Below, one piece after another: positions 7,868-15,367 of a stretch of 64,000 nt of DNA. The notes beneath the pieces are model-generated. The model was not told the DNA's origin. It was given only the letters and a program-made list of their open reading frames with translations, and made no database searches. This DNA comes from Acidimicrobiia bacterium (GTDB taxonomy: Bacteria; Actinomycetota; Acidimicrobiia; Acidimicrobiales; AC-14): NCBI GenBank assembly GCA_023264995.1, contig JAHFUR010000017.1, positions 1-64,000 of the forward strand, written 5' to 3'. Numbering within the stretch: the first letter of the stretch is position 1; the number at the start of each line of letters is the position of its first letter. A program made the translations under genes and the position numbers.

Positions 7868-10800
7868 ATGTCCCGAGGCTGGATCCGACGGTTGTGGCCG
7901 TACCTCATGGCCCACCGCCGCGACCTCATCGTGTCCTTCGGGGCCGCGTTCGTCGGCCTGGCCGTGTCGGCGTTCACCCCCGTCGTCGAGAAGGTGATCA
8001 TCGACGACGTCATCCTTGCCCACCGCCGGCCCTTGGCCCCCTGGCTTGCCGTTCTCATCGCGGCCGGCGTGTTCCGGTTCGGCGTGGCCCACGTCCGGCG
8101 CTTCGTCGGCGGACGGGTCGCCCTGAGTGTCCAGTTCGACCTGCGCAACGCCATCTACGAACGCCTGCAACGGCTCGACTTCGCCCGCCACGACGACTTC
8201 CAGACCGGTCAGCTCGTCTCGCGTGCCGGCTCCGACGTCGGCCTCATCCAGACCCTCCTGGCCTTCCTCCCCCTGGCCAGCGGCAACCTGGTGATGGTCG
8301 TCCTGTCGCTCGGGATCATGGCCGTCCTCTCCCCGGTGCTGACCCTGGTCAGCCTGGTCGTGGTCCCCCTCCTCCTCTTCCTCGCCGTACGCCTCCGGGA
8401 CACGGTGTTCCCAGCCTCGTGGGACGCCCAGCAGCGGGCCGGCGAGGTTGCCGGCGTGGTCGACGAGGCCGTCTCGGGCGTGCGGGTGGTGAAGGGCTTC
8501 GGGCAGGAGGGCCGCGAGCTGGAGCGGCTGGCCGGGGCGTCGGAGGACCTGTTCGCGTCCCGGTTGCGGGCCCTGCGCATCCAGGCCAGGTACGGGTCGG
8601 CGCTCTCGGCTGTCCCCGCCCTCGGCCAGGTGGCCGTGCTGGCCTTCGGCGGGTGGCTGGCCATCGAGGGCCGGATCAGCCTGGGGACGTTCCTGGCCTT
8701 CTCCACCTACCTGCTGCAGATGGTCGGCCCGGTACGGATGCTGTCGGTACTCACCGTGATCGCCCAGCAGGCCCGGGCCGGCGCCGAGCGCATCTTCGAG
8801 CTGCTCGACTCCACGCCGGTGGTCGTCGAGCGCGAGGACGCCACCGCCCTGCCCGGCGTCACGGGCGGCCTTGACTTCGACGACGTCACGTTCGGCTACC
8901 TCCGGTCGGAGCCCGTCCTGCGCCGGTTCTCGCTCCACGTCGCCGCCGGGGAGACCGTCGCCCTGGTCGGGCCATCGGGATCAGGCAAGTCCACCGTATC
9001 CCTGCTCCTCCCCCGCTTCTACGAGGTGCAGTCGGGCTCGGTCCGTCTCGACGGCATCGACGTGCGCGACGTCACGCTCGGCTCCCTGCGGCGCCAGATC
9101 GGCGTGGTCTTCGAAGAGTCGTTCCTGTTCTCCGACACCGTGGCGGCCAACATCGCCTACGGCCGGCCCGACGCCACGGCCACCGAGGTCGAGGCCGCGG
9201 CCCGGGCGGCAGAGGCCCACGCTTTCGTCGCCGCGCTCCCGCAGGGGTACGCCACCCGCCTCGGCGAAGGCGGGCTCACGCTCTCCGGCGGGCAGCGCCA
9301 GCGCCTGGCCCTGGCCCGGGCCCTGCTCACCGACCCGAGGGTGCTCGTGCTCGACGACGCCACCTCGGCCGTCGACGCCCGCACCGAGGAGGAGATCCAC
9401 GCCACCCTCCACCGGCTCATGGAGGGTCGGACCACGCTGCTCGTCGCGCACCGCCGGTCGACCCTGCGCCTGGCCGACCGCATCGCCGTCGTCGACGGGG
9501 GGGAGGTCGTCGATACCGGCACCCACGACGAACTGCAGGCCCGCTGCCGGCTCTACCGCCAGCTCCTGGCCGGGCCGGGCGACGGCATCGAGGAGGTGGC
9601 CGCCGAGGAGGCCGACGAGGAGCCGTTGCCTGCCGGCGGGACCACCCCGTCGGCGTGGGGCATCGGCCGCGACGCCCCGCCGGCGCCCCGGGCACGCGTC
9701 CAGGTCAGCGGCGGTGGCGACTCCTGGGCCGGCGGGGGCGGGGGCGGCATGGGTGGCGGCGGCGACCGGATGGCCATGATGTCGGCCACCCCCGAGCTGC
9801 TCGCCGCGGTGGCCGCCCTGCCGCCGGCGGTGGACCGCCCCGAGGTCGACGTCGCCCAGGAGTCCCGGCCGGGCCCCGAGTTCAGCCTGGCCCGGTTCCT
9901 GCGCCCCTATCGGGTGCCGCTGGCCCTCGGCCTGGTCCTCGTCGTCGTCGACGCCCTCGCCGCGCTGGCCGGGCCGGCGCTCGTGCGCACCGGGCTCGAC
10001 CGCGGCGTCGTCGCCCGGTCGACGGGCGCGCTGTGGGCCACTGTCGCCCTCTTCGCCGTGGTCGTCCTCGCCGACTGGGCCGTCGTCTGGGCCCAACAGC
10101 GGTACACGGGCCGCACCGCCGAGCGCCTGCTCTTCGCTCTGCGCATCCGCATCTTCGCCCACCTCCAGCGGCTCGGGATCGACTACTACGAGCGAGAGAT
10201 GGCCGGGCGGATCATGACCCGGATGACCACCGACGTGGAGTCGCTGTCGACCCTTCTCCAGAACGGGCTCATCAATGCGGTGGTGAGCGTGCTGACACTC
10301 GTCGGTGTCGCCCTCGTCCTGCTGGTGATGAACCCGGCGTTGTCCCTTGCCACCTGCACCGTGCTCGTGCCCCTGGTCGCGGCCACCATCTGGTTCCGGC
10401 GGATGTCCAACCGGGCGTACGGGATGGCCCGGGAGCGCATCGCCACCGTCAACGCCAACTTGCAGGAAAGCGTGTCGGGCGTCCGGGTGGCCCAGGCCTA
10501 CGGGCGCCAGGACCGCAACATCACCGACTTCCGCCAAGTGTCCAGGGGCCACCTCGACGCCCGCATGCGGGCCCAACGCCTGGTCGCCACCTACTTCCCG
10601 TTCGTCGAGATGCTGTCGGAGGTGGCTGCCGCCGTCGTCCTCGGCGTCGGCGCCGGGATGGTGGGCGGCGGTGGGCTGTCGTCGGGCGAGCTCATCGCCT
10701 TCCTCCTGTACCTGAACCTCCTGTTCGCCCCGATCCAGCAGCTGTCACAGGTGTTCGACACCTACCAGCAGGCCAAGGCGTCGGTGTCGCAGATCGACCT

Positions 10801-11620
10801 GCTGCTGGCCACCCCGCCGTCGGTCGTCGAGGCGGGCGAGCCCGTCGACCCCGGTCGGCTGCGCGGCTCGATCCGCTTCGAGGGTGTGCGCTTCTGCTAC
10901 CCGGGCGTGGCCGAGGAGGCGTTGGCCGGCGTCGACCTCGACATCGCCCCGGGTGAGTCCGTCGCCCTGGTCGGCGAGACCGGCGCGGGCAAGTCCACCG
11001 TCCTCAAGCTGCTCGCCCGCTTCTACGACCCGACTGGCGGCCGGGTGCTCGTCGACGGCCATCCCCTGCGCGACCTGGACCTGGGCGCCTTCCGGCGCCA
11101 GCTCGGCTACGTGCCCCAGGAGGCGTTCCTGTTCTCGGGCACGGTACGCGACAACATCGCCTACGGCCGCCCGGACGCCACCGACGCCGAGGTGGAGGCC
11201 GCGGCTCGGGCCGTCGGCGCCCACCCCTTCATCGCCGGGCTCCCGGGCGGCTACCTCCACCCCGTGACCGAGCGGGGCCGGTCGTTGTCCTCGGGGCAGC
11301 GCCAGCTCATCGCCCTGGCCCGGGCCCGGCTGGTCGACCCGGCCATCCTGCTCCTCGACGAGGCGACATCCACCCTCGACCTGGCCAGCGAGGCGCGGGT
11401 GACCCGGGCCATGGGCGCGGTCGCCGCGGGCCGGACCACCCTGCTGATCGCCCACCGGCTCCAGACCGCCCAAGGGGCCGACCGCATCGTGGTCATCGAC
11501 GGGGGCCAAGTGGTGGAACAGGGCCGGCATGCCGAACTGCTGGCTCGGGGCGGCCGCTACGCGGCCATGTGGCAGTCGTTCGAGGGCGGGGCGCCGGCAC
11601 TGGCCGAACGGGGCGCCTGA
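7868..11620 (+). CDS. Single-chain two-half ABC exporter (TMD-NBD-TMD-NBD)
   Basis: 1,250 residues holding two complete type IV exporter halves. NBD1 has Walker A GPSGSGKST (368-376), LSGGQ (472-476) and Walker B ending VLVLDD (D497 where catalytic Glu is expected); its Q-loop reads VVFEESF (E416 for Gln). NBD2 has GETGAGKST (from 1036), LSSGQ (1140-1144) and ILLLDE with E1165. A Gly-rich low-complexity linker lies near 9710-9770. The degenerate pieces of NBD1 pair with the degenerate signature of NBD2, as in asymmetric exporters such as BmrCD or TM287/288, leaving one intact ATP site. It may export a drug, lipid or peptide; the substrate is unknown. The ATG at 7868 is set by a TACGCT box and the start of TM1. 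Confidence 0.92.
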   Translation: MSRGWIRRLWPYLMAHRRDLIVSFGAAFVGLAVSAFTPVVEKVIIDDVILAHRRPLAPWLAVLIAAGVFRFGVAHVRRFVGGRVALSVQFDLRNAIYERLQRLDFARHDDFQTGQLVSRAGSDVGLIQTLLAFLPLASGNLVMVVLSLGIMAVLSPVLTLVSLVVVPLLLFLAVRLRDTVFPASWDAQQRAGEVAGVVDEAVSGVRVVKGFGQEGRELERLAGASEDLFASRLRALRIQARYGSALSAVPALGQVAVLAFGGWLAIEGRISLGTFLAFSTYLLQMVGPVRMLSVLTVIAQQARAGAERIFELLDSTPVVVEREDATALPGVTGGLDFDDVTFGYLRSEPVLRRFSLHVAAGETVALVGPSGSGKSTVSLLLPRFYEVQSGSVRLDGIDVRDVTLGSLRRQIGVVFEESFLFSDTVAANIAYGRPDATATEVEAAARAAEAHAFVAALPQGYATRLGEGGLTLSGGQRQRLALARALLTDPRVLVLDDATSAVDARTEEEIHATLHRLMEGRTTLLVAHRRSTLRLADRIAVVDGGEVVDTGTHDELQARCRLYRQLLAGPGDGIEEVAAEEADEEPLPAGGTTPSAWGIGRDAPPAPRARVQVSGGGDSWAGGGGGGMGGGGDRMAMMSATPELLAAVAALPPAVDRPEVDVAQESRPGPEFSLARFLRPYRVPLALGLVLVVVDALAALAGPALVRTGLDRGVVARSTGALWATVALFAVVVLADWAVVWAQQRYTGRTAERLLFALRIRIFAHLQRLGIDYYEREMAGRIMTRMTTDVESLSTLLQNGLINAVVSVLTLVGVALVLLVMNPALSLATCTVLVPLVAATIWFRRMSNRAYGMARERIATVNANLQESVSGVRVAQAYGRQDRNITDFRQVSRGHLDARMRAQRLVATYFPFVEMLSEVAAAVVLGVGAGMVGGGGLSSGELIAFLLYLNLLFAPIQQLSQVFDTYQQAKASVSQIDLLLATPPSVVEAGEPVDPGRLRGSIRFEGVRFCYPGVAEEALAGVDLDIAPGESVALVGETGAGKSTVLKLLARFYDPTGGRVLVDGHPLRDLDLGAFRRQLGYVPQEAFLFSGTVRDNIAYGRPDATDAEVEAAARAVGAHPFIAGLPGGYLHPVTERGRSLSSGQRQLIALARARLVDPAILLLDEATSTLDLASEARVTRAMGAVAAGRTTLLIAHRLQTAQGADRIVVIDGGQVVEQGRHAELLARGGRYAAMWQSFEGGAPALAERGA

Positions 11621-11631
11621 CGCGATCAGGC
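11615..11631. terminator. Short hairpin holding both convergent stop codons
   Basis: GCCTGA and TCAGGC form a perfect 6-bp stem with a 5-nt loop. The left arm contains the exporter stop and the right arm the stop of the minus-strand gene. It is weak as a terminator by itself. Confidence 0.3.
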
Positions 11632-12120
11632 CTGGCCGGGCGTGGCCTGCTCCTCGAAGAGCATGGTCCAGGCCACGACCAGCCCGTCGAAGAGCAGCAG
11701 GCAGAACAGGAAGAACTCGGTCCGCCGGGGCAGTGCGGGTAGGCCGAGGGTGTCGATGATGTCCGGGGCGACCGCCACCACGGCCACGCAGCCGAAGATG
11801 GCCACCGCCAGCCAGTTGCCTAGCTCGTTCGCCCGGCCCCACCCGTGCGTCGAGCGCCGGCGCAGCCCCGTCAGCAGGAACATCGCCGCGATCGACGTGG
11901 CGCCGAAGGCCGCCTGCCAGAGCACCTTGCTCTTGGGGTCGATGAGGGCGAACAGGCACATCAGCCCGGGGAAGGCCAGCTGCACCGAGACGGCCGACGC
12001 CCGGCGGTAGTGGTCGCGGTCGGCCATCCAATCCCGGAACCGGACGGACGCGACGTACATCCAGAGCCCAGTGACGGTGAGCGAAACGGTGGCGAAGGTG
12101 CCGTAGAAGTCTTCGAGCAC
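11626..12120 (-). CDS. Multi-pass membrane protein of unknown function
   Basis: 164 residues with four or five hydrophobic segments: near the N-terminus, SVQLAFPGLMCLFALI, AAFGATSIAAMFLLTGL, LAVAIFGCVAVVAVAPDII and FFLFCLLLFDGLVVAWTMLF. No known motif is seen. The GTG at 12120 is supported by a TACGTT box ending exactly 6 nt upstream. It is divergent from the sensor kinase gene, whose ATG is 46 bp away, and convergent with the ABC exporter. Confidence 0.75.
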   Translation of the reverse strand: MLEDFYGTFATVSLTVTGLWMYVASVRFRDWMADRDHYRRASAVSVQLAFPGLMCLFALIDPKSKVLWQAAFGATSIAAMFLLTGLRRRSTHGWGRANELGNWLAVAIFGCVAVVAVAPDIIDTLGLPALPRRTEFFLFCLLLFDGLVVAWTMLFEEQATPGQA

Positions 12121-12126
12121 GAGGGC

Positions 12127-12132
12127 AACGTA
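12127..12132 (-). promoter_or_regulatory. -10 box of the membrane protein gene
   Basis: TACGTT on the minus strand with 6 nt to the GTG at 12120. This is leaderless spacing. Confidence 0.5.
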
Positions 12133-12148
12133 CCGGAGGCGGCCCCCC

Positions 12149-12154
12149 TACGCT
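12149..12154 (+). promoter_or_regulatory. -10 box of the kinase-phoU operon
   Basis: TACGCT ends 11 nt before the ATG at 12166, predicting a leader of at most a few bases. No PHO-box repeats are seen beside it. Confidence 0.45.
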
Positions 12155-12165
12155 GGTTGGAGCCC

Positions 12166-13263
12166 ATGAGGAAGCAGCGACTGCTGGAGCAACTGGCTGC
12201 GGCCGAACGCCGGTGTGCCGACGTCCAGGAGCGCGCCCGGCGGGAGGCGGCAGAGTCGGCCCGCCTGCGCGACGCCATCGAGGCGCTCCCCCACGCCGTC
12301 GTGGTGTGCGACGCCGGCGGCAGCATCGTCCTGCGCAACCGGCGCAGCCTCGACCTCGAAGGCGGCCGTCACGCCGCCGCACTGGTGGAGCGGGCGGTCG
12401 AGGAGGTCGTCGCCGCCGGTGGCGGGGTACGGCCGGTGACCCAGACCCTGGAGCTGCGCGGCCCGCCGCCCCGCACGCTGGAAGTAATGGGGACGCCGCT
12501 CGGCCGGGCCGACCGGGCCTCCGGCACGGTCGTGCTGGTCGACGACGTGTCGGAGCTGCGCCGGCTCGAGGCGGTCCGCCGCGACTTCGTGGCCAACGTG
12601 AGCCACGAGCTGCGGACGCCGGTGGGCGCCATGGGCCTGCTGGCCGAGACGCTCGCCGACGAGCGGGACCCCGACGTCATGCGCCGCCTGGCCACCCGCA
12701 TCACCGCCGAAGCCGAACGGGCCGGCCGGCTCATCGACGGTTTGCTCGACCTCTCGCGCATCGAGGCGGCCGGGTCCCAGGGCGAGGCCGCCGTCGCCCT
12801 CGCGTCGGTCATCGAGGCCGCAGTCGAGCGGGTCGGCAACCTGGCCGAGGGCCTCGGCGTCGTCTTGGTCGCCGAGCCGCTCGCCGTCGACGCCATGGTC
12901 GCCGGCGACGAGGAGCAGCTCATCTCCGCCCTGGTCAACCTGCTCGAAAATGCGGTGAAGTACTCCGACACACAGTCTGCGGTGGAGGTGCGCACGGCCG
13001 CGCCGTCGCCCGGGTGGGCCGACATCGTCGTCCGCGACCGGGGCATCGGGATCCCGGCCAAGGACCTCGAACGGATCTTCGAACGGTTCTACCGGGTCGA
13101 CCGGGCGCGCAGCCGGGAAACCGGCGGCACCGGGCTCGGCCTTTCGATCGTGCGGCACGTGGCCACCAACCACGGTGGCGACGTGCTGGTCGAGTCCCAG
13201 GAGGGCATAGGGTCGACGTTCACCCTCCGCCTCCCCACGATCGACCTGGTGCGACATGCCTGA
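12166..13263 (+). CDS. Soluble PhoR/SenX3-like sensor histidine kinase
   Basis: 365 residues. An Arg/Glu-rich N-terminus (about 1-38) predicts a coiled coil; a small PAS-like domain follows (about 38-135, ALPHAVVVCDAGGSIVLRN). Then come HisKA with H147 in FVANVSHELRTPVG and a HATPase with NLLENAVKYSD, DRGIGIPAKDLERIFERFY and GGTGLGLSIV. This is the SenX3/PhoR layout, but no membrane helix is present, whereas SenX3 and PhoR are membrane anchored. The overlap with phoU and proximity to pstSCAB point to phosphate sensing through PhoU/Pst. Its probable partner is the response regulator at 19230-19952. Confidence 0.88.
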   Translation: MRKQRLLEQLAAAERRCADVQERARREAAESARLRDAIEALPHAVVVCDAGGSIVLRNRRSLDLEGGRHAAALVERAVEEVVAAGGGVRPVTQTLELRGPPPRTLEVMGTPLGRADRASGTVVLVDDVSELRRLEAVRRDFVANVSHELRTPVGAMGLLAETLADERDPDVMRRLATRITAEAERAGRLIDGLLDLSRIEAAGSQGEAAVALASVIEAAVERVGNLAEGLGVVLVAEPLAVDAMVAGDEEQLISALVNLLENAVKYSDTQSAVEVRTAAPSPGWADIVVRDRGIGIPAKDLERIFERFYRVDRARSRETGGTGLGLSIVRHVATNHGGDVLVESQEGIGSTFTLRLPTIDLVRHA

Positions 13264-13915
13264 AACCCGCAAGGTCTTCCACGAAGAGCTTGACCAGCTG
13301 CACGCCGACGCAGTGCGGCTGGCCGCCCTGGCCTCGGAGGCCATCCAGGCCGGCACGGCCTGCCTTCTCGACTTCGACCTGGCCGCGGCCAAGGCGGTCA
13401 TCGCCGGCGACAAGGTCCTCGACGACCTCACCCATTCCATCGAGGAGCGCACCTACCTGCTGCTGGCCCGCCAGCAGCCGATGGCCGTCGACCTGCGCAT
13501 GTTGGTCACGACACTGCGGATCATCCACGAGCTCGAGCGCATCGGCGACCTCATGGTCAACGTGGCCAAAGGCGCCCGCCGGCTCTACCCGGGGCCGCTC
13601 GACCCGAAGCTCCGGGGCATCATCGACCGGATGCGCAGCCAGGCCACGGCCCAGCTGCAGCTGGCCACCGACACCTTCGCCGAACGCGACCCGGCCAAGG
13701 CGTCGGCCCTCGCCGACATGGACGATGTCATGGACGACCTGCAGAAGGAGCTCTACCGGACCATCTTCGGGGCCGGCGCCCACGACGAGGCCGAGGTGCA
13801 ACGGGCCGTCCAGATCGCGTTGCTCGGCCGCTACTTCGAGCGCATCGCCGACCATGCGGTGAACATCGGCGAGCGGGTCGGCTACATGGTGACGGGCGAA
13901 TTCAACGCGGACTGA
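13256..13915 (+). CDS. phoU: Phosphate signalling protein PhoU
   Basis: 219 residues with the two PhoU three-helix repeats. The metal-binding signatures are ELERIGDLMVNVAKGA and YFERIADHAVNIGERVGY. PhoU links the PstSCAB transporter to the phosphate sensor kinase and keeps the kinase in its repressing state when phosphate is plentiful. The ATG lies inside the 3' end of the kinase gene (8-bp overlap), so the two are co-translated. The gene ends at a large inverted repeat. Confidence 0.95.
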   Translation: MPETRKVFHEELDQLHADAVRLAALASEAIQAGTACLLDFDLAAAKAVIAGDKVLDDLTHSIEERTYLLLARQQPMAVDLRMLVTTLRIIHELERIGDLMVNVAKGARRLYPGPLDPKLRGIIDRMRSQATAQLQLATDTFAERDPAKASALADMDDVMDDLQKELYRTIFGAGAHDEAEVQRAVQIALLGRYFERIADHAVNIGERVGYMVTGEFNAD

Positions 13916-13969
13916 CCGAACTGGTGACGCCGGCAAGGGCTCAGGCCCCGCTTGTGTCACCGGTTCGGT
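13915..13969. repeat. Dispersed palindromic element, copy A (likely bidirectional terminator)
   Basis: Arms at 13915-13928 and 13956-13969 pair over 14 bp with one mismatch. It starts at the phoU stop and lies between convergent genes. Its ends, GAACTGGTGACG and GTGTCACCGGTT, recur in inverted orientation at 41717-41764, with an unrelated middle of nearly the same length. Confidence 0.7.
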
Positions 13970-13982
13970 GGGGGGACGCCGT

Positions 13983-14948
13983 TCAGACCCGCCCGCAGAG
14001 CGGAGCGGTCGTCCACGGGCCCCACCCATCGCGGGCCTGGAGCTTCCGGGCCGCTTCGTCCTGGACCGCCGGCGGGGCGTCGGACGCCGTGCCGGAGTAC
14101 CCGAGGGAGTGCCAGGTGGCGTCCTGGAACTGGTAGGCACCGCCGCCGGGCGCCTTGTAGTTGTTCCCCGACTCGAGCTGGCGGATGCAGGAGAAGGTCG
14201 CGTCCACCGACCCGGACGAAGCCGGGAGCGCCTGGGCGACGAGCGTGGCCGGCGGCGACGTGGTGCTCGCCCCCGCCTTCGGCGCGGCGGTGGTCGTGGT
14301 CGTGGCTTGCCGGGCGGCCGCTTCGGCGTCCCGCCGGTCCTGCTCGGCCGCGACCATCGCGGCCAGCTCGCCGTTGGTCCGGGCCAGGAGGGCGCGCTGG
14401 CCGTCCATGGCCTTCTCGAGCCCGGCCAGGTCGGCGTCGGCCGCGTCGCTCTGGCGGGCCGCCGCTCTCCGGGCCTCGACCAGGCTGCGCTGGCGGATCT
14501 GCAGGTCCTCACGCGCCGCCTGGAGACGGCCGATGGCTTGGCGGTCCTCGCCGGCAACGACGTGGAGGTAGGTACGCCGGGCGCCCGCGTCGAGCACGGT
14601 GGCCCGCGCCATCTGGGCCAGGAAGGTCACGCTGCCACCGCCGGCGTACGCGGCTTGGGCGTGGGCGGCGAGCAGCCGGCGGGCCTCGTCCTGGCGCCGG
14701 TCGGCCGCGGCGAGATCGGCCTCGGCCCGGGCCACGGCCGCGTCGGCGGCGAGAACGGCGTCGCGGGCCTTGCGGTGCTCCTTGTCGAGGGCGACGATCA
14801 CCCGCGCCTGCTCCTCGAGCTTGGACGCGACGTTGGCCGCTTCGGCTCGCTTCACCTCGATCTGCGCGCCGGCCGCCGGCGCCGTGGCCAGGAGCGCGAC
14901 CAGCACGGTCGCGAGTGCGCCGATCTTCCTCCGAGGTGGTGCGGCCAT
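13983..14948 (-). CDS. Secreted coiled-coil protein with C-terminal transglycosylase-like (Rpf-type) domain
   Basis: 321 residues from the ATG at 14948, chosen because GGGAGG lies just upstream and the signal peptide begins at once; a GTG at 14963 would add five residues. A signal peptide ending near APAAGA is followed by a long Ala/Glu/Arg-rich coiled coil (about 30-220), a Thr/Ala linker, and a C-terminal domain. That domain has FSCIRQLESGNNY with a catalytic-type Glu, YQFQDATWHSLGYSG and WGPWTTAPLC. The layout resembles peptidoglycan hydrolases of the RipA/resuscitation-promoting type, with the coil for autoinhibition or partner binding. It probably acts in the cell wall. Its position between phoU and pstS may be incidental. 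Confidence 0.82.
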   Translation of the reverse strand: MAAPPRRKIGALATVLVALLATAPAAGAQIEVKRAEAANVASKLEEQARVIVALDKEHRKARDAVLAADAAVARAEADLAAADRRQDEARRLLAAHAQAAYAGGGSVTFLAQMARATVLDAGARRTYLHVVAGEDRQAIGRLQAAREDLQIRQRSLVEARRAAARQSDAADADLAGLEKAMDGQRALLARTNGELAAMVAAEQDRRDAEAAARQATTTTTAAPKAGASTTSPPATLVAQALPASSGSVDATFSCIRQLESGNNYKAPGGGAYQFQDATWHSLGYSGTASDAPPAVQDEAARKLQARDGWGPWTTAPLCGRV

Positions 14949-15068
14949 CGGCCTCCCAGGCACGGCTGACTGGCCCGGCCGGCGCCCCGCCGCCCGACAC
15001 GGTTCCCATCACCATACCGACGTCCTCCCCCCGGCGCCTACTTCCCGGCGGTTCGGGCCACCGGCGGG

Positions 15069-15221
15069 CTAGTGAAGGACGGTGGTCACGACCCGGGACC
15101 CGGCCCACACCAGCAGGGCAGCCCACGCCACGACGACCACGAGGACGGTCGCCAGGATGGCGGCGGGCACGGCCTTCCCTTCACGCCTTTCGTGCTGCAC
15201 GGTGATCACGGAACGCCTCAC
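15069..15221 (-). CDS. Small single-pass membrane protein, 50 residues
   Basis: A short frame with GTG start and TAG stop. The product has a charged N-terminus (MRRSVITVQHERREGKA) and one strong membrane helix of Ala, Val, Leu and Trp, ending VVTTVLH. A TATTCT -10 box lies exactly 7 nt before the GTG, the same leaderless geometry as in established genes nearby; this is the main support. It lies between the coiled-coil hydrolase and divergent pstS. Function is unknown. Confidence 0.55.
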   Translation of the reverse strand: MRRSVITVQHERREGKAVPAAILATVLVVVVAWAALLVWAGSRVVTTVLH

Positions 15222-15228
15222 GGGTACG

Positions 15229-15248
15229 AGAATATCAGTCTAACTGAT
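15229..15248 (-). promoter_or_regulatory. -10 box and overlapping inverted repeat before the 50-residue gene
   Basis: TATTCT (15229-15234, minus strand) overlaps by one base a perfect 6-bp inverted repeat, ATCAGT-CTA-ACTGAT, at 15234-15248. A protein bound there would block the promoter. The regulator is unknown. Confidence 0.4.
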
Positions 15249-15305
15249 GCTAGATCAGCCATGGTGGTCAGACGCGCCGCATGCCGGGCCACGCCATTGG
15301 GCTGG

Positions 15306-15338
15306 CGTTCACCTCCCGTTCACCTGGCGTCCATGACC
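15306..15338 (+). promoter_or_regulatory. PHO box upstream of pstS
   Basis: Three contiguous 11-bp direct repeat units: CGTTCACCTCC, CGTTCACCTGG and a weaker CGTCCATGACC. The GTTCACC core and 11-bp period match the PhoP/RegX3-type PHO boxes known in actinobacteria. It ends 17 bp before the -10 box, so the third unit covers the -35 region. Confidence 0.8.
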
Positions 15339-15355
15339 CGGACGACTGCCGTCGG

Positions 15356-15361
15356 TACGTT
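15356..15361 (+). promoter_or_regulatory. -10 box of pstS
   Basis: TACGTT with 6 nt to the ATG at 15368. This implies a leaderless pst transcript driven from the PHO-box promoter. Confidence 0.6.
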
Positions 15362-15367
15362 CCCCCC

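Noticed and set aside
9700-9775. Frameshift or junction between two exporter genes at the Gly-rich stretch
   Set aside because: The frame runs through without a stop, and no promoter or clear start precedes the second half. It is better read as a linker in one chain.
8981-10576. 531-codon minus-strand frame
   Set aside because: Shadow of the ABC exporter, whose frame carries all ATPase motifs.
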